DNA of 64,000 bases from NCBI GenBank assembly GCA_964036045.1, contig OZ038382.1, positions 100,132,357 through 100,196,356 of the forward strand, written 5' to 3'. The notes under the pieces are model-generated. The model had not been told where the DNA came from. It ran no database searches and saw only the letters and a program-made list of their open reading frames with translations. This stretch comes from Eutreptiella sp. 'Long Island Sound 2002' (lineage: Eukaryota; Euglenozoa; Euglenophyceae; Eutreptiales; Eutreptiaceae). Position numbers and translations under genes: made by a program. Positions 44,602 through 55,295 of this stretch are shown here, in pieces (positions within the stretch are counted from its first letter, which is position 1; each line of letters starts with the position of its first letter).

Positions 44602-44940
44602 TCATTTCGCAAGCGTGTTGGTGGACTTTGGAACTGGACTTTTTGACGCCTCATTGCCCCCGCTTTGGAGCGCGTTCGTCGACTTTGGAAGTCGAGGTTT
44701 CCAAGCTTCATCACGCGCACTTTGGAGCGCGTTCATCGACTTTGGAAATCGACTTCTAGAGCCTTAACTGCGCCCACCTTGGAGCGCGCCTATCGACTTT
44801 GGAGGTCCACCCTTCGAGCCCTCATCGCGCCCAGGTTTGGAGCGCGTTCGTCGACTTTGTAATTCCGCTTTGAAGCTTTGAATGCTGCACGGGCGCCCAC
44901 TTGCAAGCGCGTTGGTGGACTTCGGAGGTCTACCTTTGGT
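44602..44940 (+). repeat. 57-bp minisatellite, about 6 units
   Basis: The box TTTGGAGCGCGTTCxTCGACTTTGGA or a close variant begins near 44605, 44664, 44721, 44778, 44836 and 44900. The period is 57-58 bp in the middle and looser at the ends. A 57-bp unit equals 19 codons, so an 81-codon plus-strand frame (44522-44767) reads three units in phase as LWSAFVDFG-type repeats. The inner units are the most alike, as expected for array turnover. Confidence 0.75.
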
Positions 44941-46240
44941 GGTTCTAAGCTTTCTTCACCTTTATGAGTACCCCTCCCTCCCAACCCTTGATGAATCTAC
45001 TTCGATGTAGATTGCATCATCCCTAACACTCAACACAAGTCCTCATTTTTGGGCTTCTTTGCCCTCACTTTTAAGTGCGGAGGGCCACTTTTGCTTTCTC
45101 TTTGGATCTGTTCCTTCTTTTAATGGCCTTTTGGGGACTTGAAAAAATCTCTCAGACAAGCCGCTTGGGCTTTGGGTCCTGGTCTTCATATAATGAGGAT
45201 TTTTATTTGCTTCTTGAGAACTACAACACCCTTGTCTTGGGCTGTAGTTGGTCTCACTTTAGGTAACAAGAGCCACGTTTGTTTTAGTTTTGAATTTTTT
45301 GCTCGTATTTATGGCCCTATGGGCACTTGAAAAACTTACCTCACCACAAGGCACTTTGAAAAGAGATCACACTTTGGATTTGGATTTTTTGAAATTCTTT
45401 ATTATATGATATCTCGATCCTTCCCTTAAACGCCCACACCACTCGTGGTGTTATTGGGTTGTGGGGTAAAACATAGTTTACCAATCTACAAAAACACCCC
45501 ACACTGACTTGGTCGGGTCACAAGGGCTAATCAGGGCCAGGACACAGATTCATTGCGTTCCTTGCTGTCTCCTCCAAACGTGTTCCATCTAACCCTCTGC
45601 ACCATGTTGAGGTAACACGCAGGTAGACACAAGCATACAGTTTGCTCACACCAACCACCCACGCAAAATTTACACACAGCCGGGCTCCAGGGAAGACGCT
45701 CCGAAGGCCTGGGTCGTGATTGTGAGGGAGCATGGTCTACCAACTTGGGTTTGCATGACTGGGTGATTTCAGGGACACCGGGCTACTCAGTTTTGCCCAA
45801 GACCGTCGGGATGCGGAATGCGACCGTGATTTTGTTTCATTTGCAAACTGCGGTTCTTCGACACATTACGACACCAACACACCAGACATGTTTTCATGCT
45901 TTGGTTGTGCTAGGGTGCTTGTCTTTGGTTGTCAGATTTCGATTTTTGTGATTTGAGGTTTCATCACAAGTTGAAATATCCATGGGCATGTAAAACAACC
46001 CCCTGTACCCCCTTTCCTAACAGAACCACACAACCAAACACCCAAATGGTTGAGTTGGTGATACGTTACAGGGGGCACCGCGTAATTCTTCGTGCTAGTG
46101 GTTCGTATGTTTCTGACGTAGTGTCCTCGGTGCTCCCCATGTAGGGCAGGGCAAGTGAGGGGAGGCGCCTTCGGCGCCGGTACTGTAATAGACGTAGCCA
46201 TTCCAGTAGGTGCAGGCCGAATTGCTAGCATGCAGCTTGC
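44941..46240. other. Unassigned DNA
   Basis: AT-rich with short frames on both strands. Nothing that I can identify. Confidence 0.3.
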
Positions 46241-46299
46241 TGCGCTATGTGTCGGTTCACCATGCAACCCCACCCCCCTTCCTGTCAGGTTCTTGGTGC

Positions 46300-46530
46300 A
46301 TGGTGTGTAGCCCGACCCTTTTGAAAGTGGTTGTGCGATCCTACCCCCGTGTATGTATGGGCTCCACCCTCCCAAGGAAGTTGTGATGAGTTCCTTTGTC
46401 TTACAAGGGTCGTCTCCACCTTGGATGATGGTTTGTGGCTCGATCCTCTTGAAAGTGGTCCTGCATTCTCACTGTTGTGCGTGTATGGTCTCCATCCTCG
46501 GACACAGGTGGTCGTGACTTCCTTTCCCTG
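46300..46530. repeat. ~126-bp tandem repeat, 2 diverged units
   Basis: Pairs of boxes lie 126-127 bp apart: CGACCCTTTTGAAAGTGGT near 46313 and CGATCCTCTTGAAAGTGGT near 46440; GTGTATGTATGGGCTCCACC near 46351 and GTGCGTGTATGGTCTCCATC near 46477. The period is about 42 codons. Minus-strand frames over it read Gly/His/Thr-rich repeats, with no known domain. Confidence 0.6.
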
Positions 46531-48342
46531 GTGCACGCTAACAACTTAATTTTGTTTACCCTGACCGTCAAGTCGTGCTGAATGTTCCGTCTTCTACATG
46601 TCATCAAGCTCCGGGCGCAAGGCAACAACCCCCCTCGGGTGGTGGGACATCTGGGAGCCCAAGGCAATGATAATCTCCCCACACCCCGCATGTCAGGGAA
46701 CCTCTCCTGTTGTGGGGTTTTATTTTCCCTTTTTGTATCAAGGAAGCAATACGTCTTGGTTTTAAGTCTGAAGATGGTGCTGAGAGATGACCCGCAAGCG
46801 ATGATGAGCGTCGGAGGTTTGGCGAGTTTCGTCCAAGTCTAATGGTTTAAGCATTTAATTGTGCCAGTAGTCGGGGTTCGTAACAAGGCCCCCATGCATT
46901 CATTGAGCAGCCTGAGCTCCCGGACACGCCACAACCAAGTTGGGGTCCGTGCCTTGCGCCCGTTGCCTCCAAAGCCTCGTCGATTGATGAGGCTGGCGGT
47001 GGGGATTTTGCGCCAAAGGCTAAGTGCAGAAAAGCAACTCCCGTGCAACAAGTCAACCCACCAAAGGTTTCCTCAAAAGAAAATGTATGCGGCTACCGTT
47101 CCTACAAAATACAGCTGAAAAAGCCCACGGGGTAACGAGAAAAAATGGACCCTTAGAGCTTGCCGCAACCAAAGGTTTGTCACGCCGCACCCTCTCGCTA
47201 CAACTATCTCATGAAGCCAAAACGCTTCAGCCAAGCAGCCAACACCTGGTGAAAGCATTGAAGACATAGGTGTATGTTATTTATTTGGCTGGCAGCGTAG
47301 CGAGGGGTGACCATGTTCCTCTGGAGAAAACGGACAAATCACCAATACCACTCAGTTGACGGGATGGGAAGATGTATGCCGAAAAGTCTTTTGCAAGAGA
47401 AAAGTGGCCATTCACCACACCTTTCATCTTGAGCTCACATTCCGTATCACTATGCTCTATGCACTCAATATCCTATCTGTCTAGCCCATGACCATACCGC
47501 ACACCAGGCAGGTCAGTCAACCGGCACATCCTCAATCGAAGCCACATCTGGAGGCATCATCTTGGACAGAAAATACTACCTCCAATCAATTAACCATGGT
47601 AACCACGGGAACCGACCAATGTTGATGTGCCCAACGCTACCAAATGACAAAATGGAGCTGGTGGGTAGGTAAAATGCCCAAGTACAATAATATGGATAGA
47701 TTCAAGAACACGTGGGGGCAGAGTGGCGTTAGAAAAAGCTGCAAATCACGGCATAGCCAGGCCTCTGCTATGCACCTTCCCTGTGTTTGCCAATGGATCT
47801 CCAAGGGTAGGGCAACCAACCGTGGTAGGGCAATAGCCCTTGCCCCACTCAGCCACAAACACTGCATGGCGTCAAAATCCCAAGTGTGATGTCACCGGGG
47901 GCAGGGGGTGGGGGAGGGCTCGATGTGCATATTCAATTTGCTCCCAACTCGATAAACAACCGCACTGTGATAACCAACAAACGGCAGCACCCATGTGTCC
48001 ACCCAAAAGGTTAGCGGATCATAATCGGTATGTTTGGTTTGTGGGTGGTGGTGCAAAGTTGAGGGGTCAACCAGGACTTAGACTGCGGACAAGGGGTGGT
48101 CTCATGTCTTCAATGCATGAGTATGTTAACCCTCCATGTGCTAGCCTTCATCCTCAACCTTGGTGAGTCAGCCTGCCAGCCGGCCCCGTCCTTCTTCCTC
48201 CCTCCCGGGCCTACATGCATGTCCAGTTTGGTCATATTGTGGCGATACAAGCCTTCTCTTTCCTACTTACTCTACATTTTTCAATCAAACATTTGTTGGG
48301 TTGTCCCCAGTCCCCTCTTCCAACCCAAGTAATATTTTACGA
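46531..48342. other. Unassigned DNA upstream of the LTR element
   Basis: Short overlapping frames only. A TTTCCCTTTTTG/poly-T-rich stretch near 46720 and a phrase near 47640-47780 look like old repeats, but no second copy is present in the window. Confidence 0.3.
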
Positions 48343-48508
48343 GCAGAGTGCAACAGAACAGTAAAGAGTAGCCTAATTAACCTCCAATCTCGTGTAGCCT
48401 AATTAACCTCCAATCTCGTGAACTCATAACCTAATGGTATGGCATTGTGGGTTTAATAACAGGCGCTGCGAAGAGCGCGTGCACAGTAGGACTGACGTGC
48501 ATGCCGTG
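48343..48508 (+). repeat. Dispersed repeat R, copy B, left part
   Basis: Matches 42838-42965. It contains a 27-bp direct duplication (TAGCCTAATTAACCTCC.. at about 48368 and 48395) absent from copy A. Ends with CCGTG (48504-48508), the left TSD of the LTR retrotransposon; it resumes at 62625. Confidence 0.7.
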
Positions 48509-49220
48509 AGTAAGAAAAAGTCACTGCCATGTCTGTCTTGGAGGGCTTGATTCAGGCCAAGCCCCCCTTAAGACCCTTTTGTTGATGCTAAGACTAACTT
48601 AAGTATTTTTATCTCTCTTTTGAAGCCTGAAGTACACTTTCTCAAAGTAACTAGGGTTGTAACCCTAGCCCCCCATGAAGTTCACCCCTACCACTCAACA
48701 GAGCGGAGGTATCTTCCTCCATGGAGGATATACCGAAATTAAATAGGCATTTCATGCTTTAGGCCTTGGAGGTTAAGCCTAGTGGTCTTGCACCCCAAGA
48801 CCCCTATACTAAATTGTTTCTACCACTTATTGTGGTTCTACCTTTTAACTGTTTCTGAATTCAGTTGCTTGGCAAAGTCATATTCTGTGTCTGGCCTGAC
48901 ACCTATGCCCCATATTTTTAACCAGCACCATTTCTCCCAAAAGCGTGCACATGAAGTGCTTGATGCTATCTTTGACGCTAGAGTCAGTCAGGTTTTCATA
49001 TAAAATCTTGTGTATTATCCATTTGTGATTGAATCTCTTTGTTTATACCTGCTTTGTCTATCTGCAGCCCTTCTGTGTTACACTGGATTTCAAACTATTC
49101 ATTGATTCGATCCACATCCTGTTCTTGCTCTACTAGCTTCTTTTGGTTTTGGGATTTCACCATCAAAAACCTGCAGGATTTCATCAAAATCTATAGGGCA
49201 CTAATCAAGGACATCTTTCT
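48509..49220 (+). repeat. 5' LTR (712 bp)
   Basis: Starts AGTAAGAAAA and ends GGACATCTTTCT, and matches 61914-62624 along its length. Ends are AG...CT, not the usual TG...CA. The outer 6 bases are near-inverted (AGTAAG/CTTTCT). A TATAAAAT box at 48999-49006 could be the core promoter; the 3' LTR has GATAAAAT there. Confidence 0.85.
48999..49006 (+). promoter_or_regulatory. Possible TATA box of the 5' LTR
   Basis: TATAAAAT about 214 bases before the LTR end, preceded by a GC-neutral stretch. The first T is changed in the 3' LTR. No other core promoter element is evident. Confidence 0.35.
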
Positions 49221-49232
49221 GGTAGCAGAGGC
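49220..49232 (+). promoter_or_regulatory. Primer binding site, initiator-Met tRNA type
   Basis: TGGTAGCAGAGGC begins with the last base of the LTR. Many plant and algal gypsy elements have TGGTATCAGAGC here, complementary to the 3' end of tRNA-iMet. This one differs by a T-to-G change and one extra G. Confidence 0.7.
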
Positions 49233-49291
49233 AAACCCTGAGAACCTTCCGAACCGACTCTGAGCAGAAGCACAAGAAAAACACACTGAAC

Positions 49292-51187
49292 ATGTCCTAC
49301 CGAACCTGGCCGATCAGAAGTGTACAAGTCCAACTATCTCACCCAGTGAGTGAACCGCCACTCAGAGCAGCATCTGGGTCTCAGGAGGATCCAGAGCACA
49401 GAGAGGCGGAACTAAATACGCCAAGAACAATCCTATTAACCATGGAAACCTTAGCAGCCAATGGTGAAAACAGCCTGCAAAGGCTCCGCAGGCGTGTCGA
49501 AGCTTCCATCCCCCGATCGGCTTGTCCAGCTTCGTCTTCTTCCGAACTTGGAGTTGGTCCTGAAGAACAAGAGGACCTACGAAGGAGGATGGACGAGTTC
49601 ATGCTCCACGAAGAGTACCACCTGTCCACCGTAAGAGTAGATGGAGAACTACCTCTTGATGCCCTCTGGGGGCCGCCGCAAACTGAGATGGGCTCCTTCC
49701 TCTATTCTGGGCCATCTACAGACATAGCGGACACAGTATCAATACCGAGACGACCGGGAGTACACGAACACGCGAGAGCAAGGCATCCAGACCTGCCGAC
49801 AATGGATCCACCTTGCCCAGAGCCCACCCATGGGGCTCTGGATCGTACGGCCGAACTATTGGCCAAACTTCTTTCCGGATCGGAAGACCCGGATGTGACA
49901 GCTCTGTCGGAGGCTGTCAAGGCTAAATTGGGTATCACTGAACCCTTACCCAAGCCAGCGCAACTCTCACCTTTACCCGGATTGAGCACGCTGGCTGATG
50001 ATCTCAAAAGATCAAGGGTGTCCAGGTTGCTACCTAAGGTCACTTGCCCCAGCCCTTTTCATCCTCGCGCCAGGACAGTCCCTATTGCTGAACTACAGGA
50101 CGTGCTGGTGATGGAGACTGGGAAAAGAGGGCTGTCAGCCCTGGCACCTCTTGCCGGCGTATCACCTTCTGGCCTAACTCCGGGGGGTGGGAAGATGGGC
50201 AGACCTATTGCCCAGGCTAACATCCAGCTGGAATTGCCGGAGTTCGACCCCAAGAATCTGCCCGAATGGGCAGAAGAACTTGCTGAGTTTTTTTTGCTGA
50301 CTGACAAATCCCATGTGGATGTGGCCACCAAATGCTCACTGCTGAAACGCTCATGCAAAGGAAAATTTTCACAAAAACAGGTGAAACAGATTCTGAAAAC
50401 CTGTTCCACCTGGGCGGAGGTACTCCAAAGACTGGAGAAAACATTCCCGGTCTATGAGACTGACCTCAGTGTACGCACACAGATGGAGGAGCTACCTATG
50501 CTCCCTGAGGCTCCTTCCGCTGCGCGAGTTTCTGAATACGTGTGCAACCTGGAGTATCTGTTTTCACGAATGAACGTGGGCTCCTACGGAGCCACTGAGC
50601 CCCACTCGTGGCTCATGAGTAAGATTCCTCAACGTACGTGGGATGACTGCCGCGCTATCTCTGAGAGGAAAAGCCGGACCCACTCGTACGACGAACTGGT
50701 GGACCTGCTGATTGAGCTAGCTCTTGGGGGGGAGAATGACTCCATCATGGAAAAATTCCTCAAGAAGCACTTGGGCTGGGGTGGTACCCCTACCCCCGAA
50801 CGTGGCGAAGGGAAAGGGCCCAAAAATCCCACTAACACCAACCAGGGAGGTGCCAAAGGGAGGGGTAACCTACGTGCCATGAATGAGGTTAAACCTGATG
50901 CAGGTAAACCCCCTTTGTTCTACTGCAAACCTGTCAATGACGAGGGGGGGTCTTGTCATGCCCCTGACTGCGATCAACGCAGTAGCTGTATGCTGCAGAT
51001 GAAACGACAGCAGCATACCAGGGATGGGAAACCTGTGACCCATCAGGATCATTTCAGGTGTACCATCACGTGTGGCTTTTGTGGCAAACGACGTCACTAC
51101 AAAGACGAATTTCACATAAGGAAACGCGAGAGTGATAAACTCAAGCGGCGGGAGGCTGAACGCCAGAAGACGCAAACACTTCAGTAA
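49292..51187 (+). CDS. gag: gag polyprotein, N-terminal and capsid part (631 codons, interrupted)
   Basis: Begins about 70 bases after the primer site. The first ~290 residues are acidic/Pro-rich and disordered. The capsid-like core then runs from LELPEFDPKNLPEWAEELAE through KTCSTWAEVLQRLEKTFPVY and EYVCNLEYLFSRMN to LMSKIPQRTWDDCRAI, the helical pattern of Ty3/gypsy gag. A Cys/His cluster follows (CHAPDCDQRSSCMLQMK, then CGFCGKRRHYKDEFH). In the second, C-x2-C-x4-H is intact, but Phe stands where the fourth Cys of a CCHC knuckle would be, with a His next to it. The frame reaches its stop only because a LINE is inserted at 51180. Gag assembles the particle and packages element RNA. Confidence 0.8.
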   Translation: MSYRTWPIRSVQVQLSHPVSEPPLRAASGSQEDPEHREAELNTPRTILLTMETLAANGENSLQRLRRRVEASIPRSACPASSSSELGVGPEEQEDLRRRMDEFMLHEEYHLSTVRVDGELPLDALWGPPQTEMGSFLYSGPSTDIADTVSIPRRPGVHEHARARHPDLPTMDPPCPEPTHGALDRTAELLAKLLSGSEDPDVTALSEAVKAKLGITEPLPKPAQLSPLPGLSTLADDLKRSRVSRLLPKVTCPSPFHPRARTVPIAELQDVLVMETGKRGLSALAPLAGVSPSGLTPGGGKMGRPIAQANIQLELPEFDPKNLPEWAEELAEFFLLTDKSHVDVATKCSLLKRSCKGKFSQKQVKQILKTCSTWAEVLQRLEKTFPVYETDLSVRTQMEELPMLPEAPSAARVSEYVCNLEYLFSRMNVGSYGATEPHSWLMSKIPQRTWDDCRAISERKSRTHSYDELVDLLIELALGGENDSIMEKFLKKHLGWGGTPTPERGEGKGPKNPTNTNQGGAKGRGNLRAMNEVKPDAGKPPLFYCKPVNDEGGSCHAPDCDQRSSCMLQMKRQQHTRDGKPVTHQDHFRCTITCGFCGKRRHYKDEFHIRKRESDKLKRREAERQKTQTLQ

Positions 51188-51229
51188 AAAACCGGCACCC
51201 CGTCAGTTCAGAGGCAAACGCGGCGTCTC

Positions 51230-52040
51230 CACCGCACACGCCACACAAACCTTCCTCAATGACATGGATAACAGCACCCCGTGAAAGGCTATTTATGCCT
51301 TCGATGTGTATCACGCCTTTGACAGCCCGCCTAAGGTACTCATCAGTAAGGTCCTCGCTAGAATGGGCTCCCCAACCAAGTTACTGCGCTTAATCCAAAC
51401 GGTGCTTGAGTTCGGGGCAACATATATCCGAGGACCCCCTGCTGAAGTGTTTAGAACCACACACGGTGTGAAACAAGGGTGCCCCCTCTCCTGCTTTTTT
51501 TTTTCGTTGTGGTTTTTTAGATACCCCTGCGCTTCTTGCAGCGACACGGCATACGGCTCTCTGCCCTTGTCGATGACATATCTTCCCCCATTGCCCCCTC
51601 GCACGGTTTGCGCACAGCGTCCCTCGTCCAACAAGGCCTCACCCTGATCGGATGCCAGCTTAATGTAACCAAAAGCGAGTCTCTTGAGCTGACTCCCCTC
51701 CCCCTGACTCCCCCATCCCTCCGGAAGTACAGCCCCCCTCCCTCCCCCGCACAGGCCGGAGATGACTTCTGGAGTCCGATCCCGAGTCCATCAACCCCAG
51801 AGTGGGCCGTCCTCACTGAGCACCAGCTCCTGAAGGTTCCCTACCTGATGCGACTTGGCCACCCTCTGCCTGCCACGTTCAACCAGCAACAGGGCTTCCG
51901 TGTCATTGCGGACGTACTTCGGGCCCAGCTAGCTGACCTGAATGCACATCCCATACAGACGCTCGACAGAGTCACCCTTGTCAACACAGTAGTCCTACCG
52001 AGGCTCCTATACCGAAGTGAATCCTTCCCCCTCACTCCCC
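51230..52040 (+). pseudogene. LINE reverse transcriptase, 5'-truncated and frameshifted
   Basis: Starts inside the RT palm with FRGKRGVSTAHATQTFL, then AFDVYHAFDSPPKVLI (motif A), RLIQTVLEFGATYIRG, THGVKQGCPLSC (motif B). After a frame change in a T-rich run near 51500 come LSALVDDISSPIA (motif C, VDD) and LIGCQLNVTKSESLEL. A TGA interrupts the frame just before motif A, and a second frameshift lies near 52040. VKQGCPLS and the spacing are those of I/Jockey-like LINE RTs. It is not the same family as the LINE at 7-22 kb. Confidence 0.75.
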
Positions 52041-53330
52041 CCCAAAAGAAACGAATTGTCCCAGGCGATGGAACGCTTCGTGTTCGGCGTCTCAGGGCTC
52101 CCCTCCCTAGTTGCGCAGAAGTCACTATACACCCACAGGTCCAGAGGTCTGGGGATGCGATCTTTCCGCGTGCTGTACCCCACCAGGGTGTTAGACAGCC
52201 TCCAAAGAAATCCCCTACTCGCCTCCATGCGCACCACAGGCCACTCCCCCATGTCCCCACGGGCGCTGTTCCTCAATGTCCTGTCGCTACTCGGCCCCAT
52301 TCCTTCCTCGACAATGACCCGCCTCTCTGTCTCTTGGAAGGCCAAGTCCAAGCTGAGGGGCGCGGTTGAATTAGCGTCTGTAGCGGGTCTGACGGCTTAT
52401 GTGGTGCCTAACCCTGGGCCCCCACCAGACTGTACCTACACTGATGGTAGCCGCATCGGCTCCCCCCCCTCGTCTGGCTCCTCCGCTGTGCTACCGGATG
52501 GGCGCATCGTTGTCTGCAAGGTCTCTGGAAACCCCAACTTGTACAGAGCCGAACTGGTGGGAATCCGGCTTGGGTCCCACTTCTCCCCCCCCCACGCCCG
52601 CTTACGGGTCGACTGTAAAGGTGCCATCGCCGCGGCCACAGGGTCCAAACGCCCCATCAAGCACTCCAAATGGGTCCTGTGCGCCCGACAGTCCCTCCTC
52701 TTCAAACATCAGTCCGTTGAGTGGGTTGAGGGCCACACTGGCCACCGGCACCAAGAAAGATCCGACGAGTATGCCAAATACGGATCCACCCTTCCCCCCC
52801 CCCCACTGGACTCCCCACAAACCCCCTGGGATATCATTGTCCGAGGCGAACTCATGGAACCCCGACATAAAAGCTGGACACATGATCTGGTGGCCCAGCA
52901 CACCCATGGCAACTTCCACTCCTCCTCCTGGCACTCCCTGAGGTATAAAAGGCTGGCCTGGCACAAGTGGCTGTTCGGCATTCAGCCACGCCGAGGCTAC
53001 AGCCACTACGCCACATACTGGAGCAACACGTCCCCCCAGAGTGCGTGTGGCCACTGCCATGTTCCGCAGAACTTGAGCGTGCACGGCGCCGTTGCCCACT
53101 GCTCCCCCTCACACACCCTGGTCCGTGCGTGGATACATGCATGGCCCGAGCCCTCTATTGTCTCGTCGTGGCGTGCCACAGCACATCAGCGCGATCTGCG
53201 CATCGCGGGCAGGCTGGCTGTACCCTGCTCCGCCTACAACACGGTTTTGGCGGACGATATCCCCCCCCCCTCCTCCGAACCCAATGCATTCGACCCTGCA
53301 GATTGGAGGCCCGTCACACGCCCCGTGTAA
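52041..53330 (+). pseudogene. LINE RNase H and C-terminal zinc knuckle
   Basis: A plus-strand frame (437 codons from 52017) carries a complete RNase H: CTYTDGSRIGSPP (first Asp), LYRAELVGIRLGS (Glu), LRVDCKGAIAAATG (second Asp) and VEWVEGHTGHRHQERSDEYA (His and last Asp). It removes element RNA after first-strand synthesis. Near the C-terminus CGHCHVPQNLSVHGAVAHC gives a C-x2-C-x8-H-x5-C knuckle. All four acidic positions are present, so this part decayed little. The frame ends at 53330; about 610 bases of 3' untranslated region and the poly(A) follow. Confidence 0.8.
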
Positions 53331-53952
53331 CCCTGCCGTTGCACCCTACCCCATTTTACACGCTCCCCTACCCCCTGCAGGTCGCAGCAAGACAGAATTC
53401 CAATGAACCAATTCCTTGTCTTAAATAAGTGGCAGATCGCCATCAGGGCCCTCTACATATCGCAGGAATGGCACAGATGTTCAGCCACACTCATTGCGAC
53501 CTGTCTTTGAACTGTTTCCTCTCCTTGTGTGTCTGTGTACTTTGCCAAGTCCCTGTTTTTCTTTTTTTTAACCGACCGAAGCCGGGTTGGCCCTTCCAAG
53601 ACACACCTACACCCACCCCCACCCTGGATGTGGACACTCACCCTGCCCACCCACTGTACACGTTTGCATGACTGGAGCCTGCCCATGGTAGCTGCCAGCC
53701 CCCTGAGCACCCCCTCAAGTACCATCACCCCCCAGGATGGACATGGGGCGACCGCACGCGGGGATACCATCTCTGTTCACCTTTTTGCACCTTGCACTTA
53801 GCTTCACCTCACGCCGCCTAGTCAGTATGCCTGCCTCCACGCCATCCTGCTGACCCATGACCAGGGGATGTGGGTCACAATTCTGTATGATGGGCTAGCC
53901 TTCCTACTCTGCGGACCGTTGAACTGTGAACTGTGTTTCTACAAAAAAAAAA
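53331..53952 (+). other. 3' untranslated region and poly(A) tail of the nested LINE
   Basis: Non-coding C/T-rich sequence after the LINE stop codon, ending in A11. No ORF, TSD or repeat inside it other than the terminal one. Confidence 0.6.
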
Positions 53953-54245
53953 AGAAGACCCAAACACCCACCAAAAACCCTCAGAATGGGGATAAAGGTT
54001 GTAAGGGAGGTGGCAAGGGGGGTGGCAAAGTTGGACCCCCCAAGCCCCAGAGGCGTCCATCAGCGCCCGTTGCTACACCCCCTCCGGCTGCTACACCCCC
54101 TCCTGCCGCAGATGATCCCAAGAAGCGCCCACAGGCGGATAACGCTACCCCTGAGGGGAATAACTCCAAGAAGAGGCGATTTGCCTGGATGGCCAGGTCC
54201 CTCATAGCTGCAGGGGTGGATGTCAAGTTCCCTGATGAGGAGTAG
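53953..54245 (+). CDS. gag: gag C-terminal part after the LINE insertion
   Basis: The gag frame resumes in the TSD (KTQTPTKNPQNGDKG) and gives a Gly/Lys-rich basic stretch, a Pro/Ala repeat (PPPAATPPPAADDPKKRP) and KKRRFAWMARSLIAAG. It ends PDEE at a TAG (54243-54245). The protease frame follows in the same phase without another stop. Expression of the next frame would therefore require reading through this TAG, or the TAG is a mutation. Confidence 0.7.
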
Positions 54246-55295
54246 GGGGGCGGCTCCGAAGAGGAGGACTTGGTTTTCTGGATCCTCGTGGAAATCGGGG
54301 ATCAAGGTTTTCGAGCGGTGCTTGACGCTGGTACAAGACTTTCCATAGTGGCGCGGCGCCTGCTAAAGACTTTCAAGAAAACTAAGACCGTGGCCATAAA
54401 ACTAGGGGATGGGCGTACCATCCATTCGGTGGGGGGGGTTGATATGACTATATGCCTGGGCGACGGAACCGTGACCCAACACTGCAGAGTGCTGGACATC
54501 GACGCCTTTGACATCGTCATTGGTACAGACTTCCTACGAAGAAACCCCCAGGTAAAAATTCTGTCTCTCCAGGGCCCCTATTCCTTGCACTTCGACTTTG
54601 GCAGTGGGCTGTTCTCCGTACCTTCGGAGCTGTCAGGACAAAAAGAGTCTGGGCTGCGCTACGCATCCAAGACTAACTATCGTACTGAAAACTACCAATT
54701 GGCCCCTCACGTTCTTGAAAATGGACTGGCGGCCCTTCAGGTAAACCTGGATGAGATCCCGGCGGAATTGTTTGCGAGCCAACAACAGCACATCATGCAG
54801 ATGTACTGCTCGAAACAATTGAACAATGCTTTCCGTTTCTTCTGGAAAGCAATGGGCCTAGCGTATGCTAACCCTCCCTTCTCCCTGCTCGCGAAGGTTC
54901 TAACCAACATCGCTTATGAGGGAGGAAGGGTTGTCATGTGCACCCCTGACTGGGGCTGCTCTGGTGAACAAGCTTACTGGCGCCGTATGCTAGATCGAAT
55001 GACCGTTAGAAGAGTGCAACTCCCTGAAGGCCCCATCTATGTGCCTGAGGACTCAGACACAGCTATGCAGGCCCCTGAGTGGGCCAGTTTCCTGGCCATC
55101 GTTGATGGATCCCTCAATTCTGTACCCCTGTGTGACCTAGACCAGGTGCTACTGAAAGAGGTCATGGCCGAAAATCGGGGCCTGACCCTTTCAGATCTGA
55201 AAAATCGATCTCCTGAGCACCTGTCCGCCACACTTACAGGGTGTGAGTCTCCCGATGGCTATCTGGAAACCTGCAGCTATAAAGGAGGATGCTGA
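54246..55295 (+). CDS. pro: pol: retropepsin-like aspartic protease and spacer
   Basis: In phase with gag after its TAG. VFWILVEIGDQGFRAVLDAG contains the catalytic Asp (DAGT in place of the usual DSGA or DTGA), with the flap around VAIKLGDGRTIHSVGG and the closing IVIGTDFLRRNP strand. These ~110 residues are a typical Ty3/gypsy protease that cleaves Gag and Pol. The remaining ~220 residues (FFWKAMGLAYANPPFSLLAK, GRVVMCTPDWGCSGEQAYWR) are unusual between protease and RT and are not recognised. The frame closes at 55295, overlapping the RT frame by 53 bases in a different phase. Confidence 0.7.
   Translation, partial: GGGSEEEDLVFWILVEIGDQGFRAVLDAGTRLSIVARRLLKTFKKTKTVAIKLGDGRTIHSVGGVDMTICLGDGTVTQHCRVLDIDAFDIVIGTDFLRRNPQVKILSLQGPYSLHFDFGSGLFSVPSELSGQKESGLRYASKTNYRTENYQLAPHVLENGLAALQVNLDEIPAELFASQQQHIMQMYCSKQLNNAFRFFWKAMGLAYANPPFSLLAKVLTNIAYEGGRVVMCTPDWGCSGEQAYWRRMLDRMTVRRVQLPEGPIYVPEDSDTAMQAPEWASFLAIVDGSLNSVPLCDLDQVLLKEVMAENRGLTLSDLKNRSPEHLSATLTGCESPDGYLETCSYKGGC

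Larger units (their letters stand above)
51165..53967 (+). mobile_element. 5'-truncated LINE with poly(A) tail nested in gag
   Basis: AGAAGACGCAAACAC (51165-51179) and AGAAGACCCAAACAC (53953-53967) are the 15-bp target-site duplication, with one later mismatch. The insert 51180-53952 ends in a run of 11 A (53943-53953). It begins within RT, so about 2.77 kb of the 3' end of the LINE is present. Orientation is the same as the host element. Joining the flanks restores the gag frame, which shows the host was inserted first. Confidence 0.9.

Noticed and set aside
49381-50880. Minus-strand frames of 75-116 codons
   Set aside because: Shadows of the gag reading frame.
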